In this document: piece after piece, positions 5,300-7,199 of the stretch
How the letters are laid out: each line of letters begins with the position of its first letter
Position numbering within the stretch: the first letter of the stretch is position 1
From: JASFRS01 sp050114795
Lineage (GTDB): Bacteria; Pseudomonadota; Alphaproteobacteria; Sphingomonadales; CAKZYD01
Assembly (NCBI GenBank): GCA_050114795.1
Contig: JASFRS010000122.1
Location: forward strand, 1 to 7,199
Length of the DNA: 7,199 bases
Direction of reading: 5' to 3'
Notes under the pieces: model-generated
Database searches by the model: none
Seen by the model: only the letters and a program-made list of their open reading frames with translations
Told to the model about the DNA's origin: nothing
Translations under genes and position numbers: made by a program

Positions 5300-6130
5300 A
5301 TGCGCTTTGCTGCGACAGCCTTACCAAATCGCGGACTGTTATTTCTTAAAGGACCGGATTTAAAAGACTTTCTCCAGGGCCTTGTCACCAATGACGTGGG
5401 CAAAGCGCTTGATGGCAATGTCATTTATGCAGCGCTGTTAACTCCCCAAGGTAAATATCTATTTGATTTCTTCCTGATCCCACATGACGGCGGCCTAATA
5501 TTAGACAGTGAGGCAAACCGTCTTGGTGATCTAAAGCGTCGTTTAATGATGTATCGCCTTCGATCTAAAGTCGAAATCACCGATATCACTGAAAAATATA
5601 AGGTCTATGCGGCAGAACAAGCACCTGACACTCAAGGCCTCATCTGTTTCCCTGACCCTCGTCATGAAACGCTGGGCTATCGCCTACTCGTGCCAACGGA
5701 CTTAGGCGCAAGCATAACGGAATTGCCTTTTGATGCTTATGAGGAAAAACGGATAGCTCTGGGCATCGCCGATGGCAGCAAAGATTTGGATATTGAAAAG
5801 ACACTGATATTGGAGGGTAATTTCGAACCCCTTCATGGTGTCGAATTTCAAAAAGGCTGTTATGTCGGACAAGAACTGACAGCACGTATGAAGCATCGCG
5901 GCAAGGTGCGTAAACGCCTGTTTAGCGTTTCAATTTCCGGCGAACACCCCAGCGAAGACACCGATATTTCTTTGGACGGAAGGTCCGTGGGCACAATGAA
6001 AAGCCGCACATGCGATAAGGGCCTCGCACTGCTGCGCACAGAAGATTTGGAGAAAGCACCTTTTCAATGGGGTGAAGCCACCGTCACGCCGCAGGTCCAA
6101 CCCTGGTTAAAACCTTATCTCTCCTCTTGA
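5300..6130 (+). CDS. ygfZ: YgfZ/CAF17-family folate-binding protein (Fe-S cluster maintenance)
   Basis: This 276-residue protein belongs to the YgfZ (bacterial) / CAF17-IBA57 (mitochondrial) family, related in fold to the T-protein of glycine cleavage. Members use folate and help build or repair 4Fe-4S clusters in certain enzymes, such as the tRNA methylthiotransferase MiaB. The family signature K-G-C-Y-x-G-Q-E is at residues 185-192 (KGCYVGQE), with C187 the conserved Cys, followed by LTARMKHRGKVRKRL. The N-terminal FLKGPDLKDFLQGLVTND block (15-32) and LLTPQGKYLFDFF (46-58) are also typical. The frame is open back to 5198, but homology begins at MRFAATALPNRG, so I place the start at the ATG at 5300. 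It has no clear Shine-Dalgarno sequence. The gene is divergent from pyrC. Confidence 0.9.
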   Translation: MRFAATALPNRGLLFLKGPDLKDFLQGLVTNDVGKALDGNVIYAALLTPQGKYLFDFFLIPHDGGLILDSEANRLGDLKRRLMMYRLRSKVEITDITEKYKVYAAEQAPDTQGLICFPDPRHETLGYRLLVPTDLGASITELPFDAYEEKRIALGIADGSKDLDIEKTLILEGNFEPLHGVEFQKGCYVGQELTARMKHRGKVRKRLFSVSISGEHPSEDTDISLDGRSVGTMKSRTCDKGLALLRTEDLEKAPFQWGEATVTPQVQPWLKPYLSS

Positions 6131-6182
6131 ATTTAAATGATATTCGAGCAAAAATTCCTTTGAAGAAATCAGGGAGGGTTCG

Positions 6183-6287
6183 ATGTCAAAGAAGAAAAAG
6201 CGCAGTCTAAAAGATGACAACCGGTTGCTCATCGCTTTAGGTGTCGCGGGAGCCGCATTTCTAATCCTCATCCTATTCATGGGCTAA
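6183..6287 (+). CDS. 34-residue single-span membrane microprotein, function unknown
   Basis: An ATG at 6183 opens a 34-codon frame ending at TAA 6285-6287. A strong AGGGAGG ribosome-binding site lies four bases upstream (6172-6178), which is the main reason to believe it is translated. The product starts MSKKKKRSLKDDNR, a highly basic stretch, followed by a hydrophobic segment at about residues 15-33 (LLIALGVAGAAFLILILFM). This predicts one membrane helix with the Lys-rich N-terminus in the cytoplasm. It starts 52 bp after ygfZ and could be co-transcribed with it. I do not recognise a family. It could be a regulator or stabiliser of a membrane complex, but nothing here shows which. Confidence 0.65.
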   Translation: MSKKKKRSLKDDNRLLIALGVAGAAFLILILFMG

Positions 6288-6295
6288 ACCATATT

Positions 6296-6360
6296 TGAGC
6301 AGGATAAGCCTTGATTGCCATCAAGGCTGGACTATCATGATTTTATAGAGCTCTTGCTCA
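6296..6360 (+). promoter_or_regulatory. Nested inverted repeats upstream of the molybdenum hydroxylase gene
   Basis: A perfect 9-bp stem, AGCCTTGAT (6307-6315) with ATCAAGGCT (6320-6328), closes a 4-base loop. Around it TGAGCAGGA (6296-6304) can pair with TCTTGCTCA (6352-6360), with one G-U pair. There is no T tract after the inner stem, so it is not a standard intrinsic terminator. It ends 13 bases before the ribosome-binding site of the next gene. It could be an RNA leader, a transcript-end structure or an operator. Confidence 0.45.
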
Positions 6361-6385
6361 CACCCATCCAATTAAGAGGTCAAAG

Positions 6386-7199
6386 ATGAAATTCGGCAAA
6401 GGCCAAAGCGTTCGCCGCAACGAAGATCAACGGTTCATCACCGGTCATGGACGCTATACGGACGATATTCAGCTTGAAAACACGGCTTATCTGGCAACCG
6501 TCCGTTCGCCTTATGCCCATGCCAAAATCCTCGGCATTGATACCGATGATGCAAAAGAGATGGATGGGGTTCTCGCGATCTATACACAAAAAGATATGGA
6601 TGAAGCGGGCTATGGCGATTTGCCATGTGTGACTGCATTGGAAAACATCGATGGCAGCACGCAGCATTATACGCCACGCGGCGTCCTAGCCCGTGATTAT
6701 GCGCGTTTCGTTGGCGACCCCATTGCTGTGGTTATCGCCGACACACGTGAGAATGCCCGCAATGCTGCAGAAGCCATATATGCAGATATGGAAGAATTGC
6801 CCGCTATACACGATATTGAAGCGGCAAAAGCCCCAGACGCACATCAGATTTGGGAACACATCCCAGGCAACCGTGTCTTTGACTGGCAGGCAGGTGACGC
6901 CAGCAAAACCGATGAAATGATGGCTAAAGCTGATCACGTCACAAAGATGACGCTGATTAACAATCGCGTCGCCCCGACAGCTATGGAAAATCGTGCCGCA
7001 ATTGGGGAATATGACGCTGAAACTGAGAGCTTCACATTAACTACCGGCACCCAAGGTGCGAATATTATGCAAAATGTCGTGGCCGGTGCGATATTGAAAA
7101 TTCCGCCCAAAAAGCTGCGCGTTGTCACGCCAGATGTGGGCGGCGGCTTTGGCATGAAATTCTTTGTTTATCCCGAATATATCTGTGTTCTGCATGCAG
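6386..7199 (+). CDS. Xanthine/CO dehydrogenase-family molybdopterin-binding large subunit (5' part, runs off the right edge)
   Basis: The first 271 residues of a molybdenum hydroxylase large subunit (CoxL/XdhB type) are visible; family members are usually about 750-800 residues. The hammerhead domain starts with VRRNEDQRFITGHGRYTDDI (9-28) and includes AYLATVRSPYAHAKI (34-48) and FVGDPIAVVIADT (108-120). The cofactor-binding domain then begins: NNRVAPTAMENRA (192-204), GTQGANIMQNVVA (221-233) and DVGGGFGMK (250-258), which contact the molybdopterin cofactor in this family. An AAGAGGT ribosome-binding site is five bases before the ATG. The active-site loop and the C-terminal Glu that distinguish CO dehydrogenase from xanthine or aldehyde oxidases lie beyond the edge, so the substrate is open. 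FAD and 2Fe-2S subunits would be expected nearby, probably downstream. Confidence 0.9.
   Translation, partial: MKFGKGQSVRRNEDQRFITGHGRYTDDIQLENTAYLATVRSPYAHAKILGIDTDDAKEMDGVLAIYTQKDMDEAGYGDLPCVTALENIDGSTQHYTPRGVLARDYARFVGDPIAVVIADTRENARNAAEAIYADMEELPAIHDIEAAKAPDAHQIWEHIPGNRVFDWQAGDASKTDEMMAKADHVTKMTLINNRVAPTAMENRAAIGEYDAETESFTLTTGTQGANIMQNVVAGAILKIPPKKLRVVTPDVGGGFGMKFFVYPEYICVLHA

Noticed and set aside
6380..7155. Minus-strand frames of 73-95 codons opposite the molybdenum hydroxylase gene
   Set aside because: All are shadows of the plus-strand frame, which has the GRYTDDI and GGGFGMK motifs.
1..7199. Mobile element, CRISPR array, toxin-antitoxin or defence system
   Set aside because: I found no transposase, integrase, regularly spaced repeats, terminal inverted repeats or paired small toxin-like genes. 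The region reads as core chromosome.

Overview
The window comes from an alphaproteobacterium of moderate GC. The key evidence is a set of lineage-restricted genes: the cell-cycle regulator ctrA, its inhibitor sciP (DUF1153), the phosphotransferase chpT and a Usg-family gene. No gene sequence settles the order. Nothing suggests a plasmid, phage or transposon: no transposase, integrase, tRNA, rRNA or CRISPR array was seen.

Layout from left to right. (1) 1-559, minus: 5' part of mnmA (tRNA 2-thiouridylase), cut by the window edge. (2) 744-1028, plus: sciP, divergent from mnmA. (3) 1029-1322: a gene-free regulatory stretch with a probable sciP terminator, TTAA-type CtrA half-sites, a candidate promoter and a leader hairpin. 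(4) 1323-2036, plus: ctrA, followed by a strong intrinsic terminator. (5) 2113-2781, minus: chpT, convergent with ctrA and preceded by a perfect TTAA-N7-TTAACC CtrA box. (6) 2857-3489, minus: LysE-family exporter. (7) 3569-3832, plus: Usg-family protein, whose stop overlaps that of (8) 3829-5157, minus: a class I dihydroorotase with a Gln in place of the first His of the metal-binding HxH motif. (9) 5300-6130, plus: YgfZ/CAF17-type folate-binding Fe-S protein. (10) 6183-6287, plus: a 34-residue predicted membrane microprotein. (11) 6386 to the right edge, plus: N-terminal part of a xanthine dehydrogenase/CO dehydrogenase-type molybdenum hydroxylase large subunit.

The centre of interest is 560-2860. 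It packs three parts of the CckA-ChpT-CtrA circuit into about 2.1 kb: the phosphate donor to CtrA (ChpT), the master regulator (CtrA) and the protein that blocks CtrA-dependent transcription (SciP). CtrA-like sites in the non-coding DNA suggest that CtrA feeds back on chpT, on itself and possibly on sciP. The genes on the right look like housekeeping and metabolic genes with no obvious joint pathway, although YgfZ and the molybdenum hydroxylase both belong to iron-sulfur biology.
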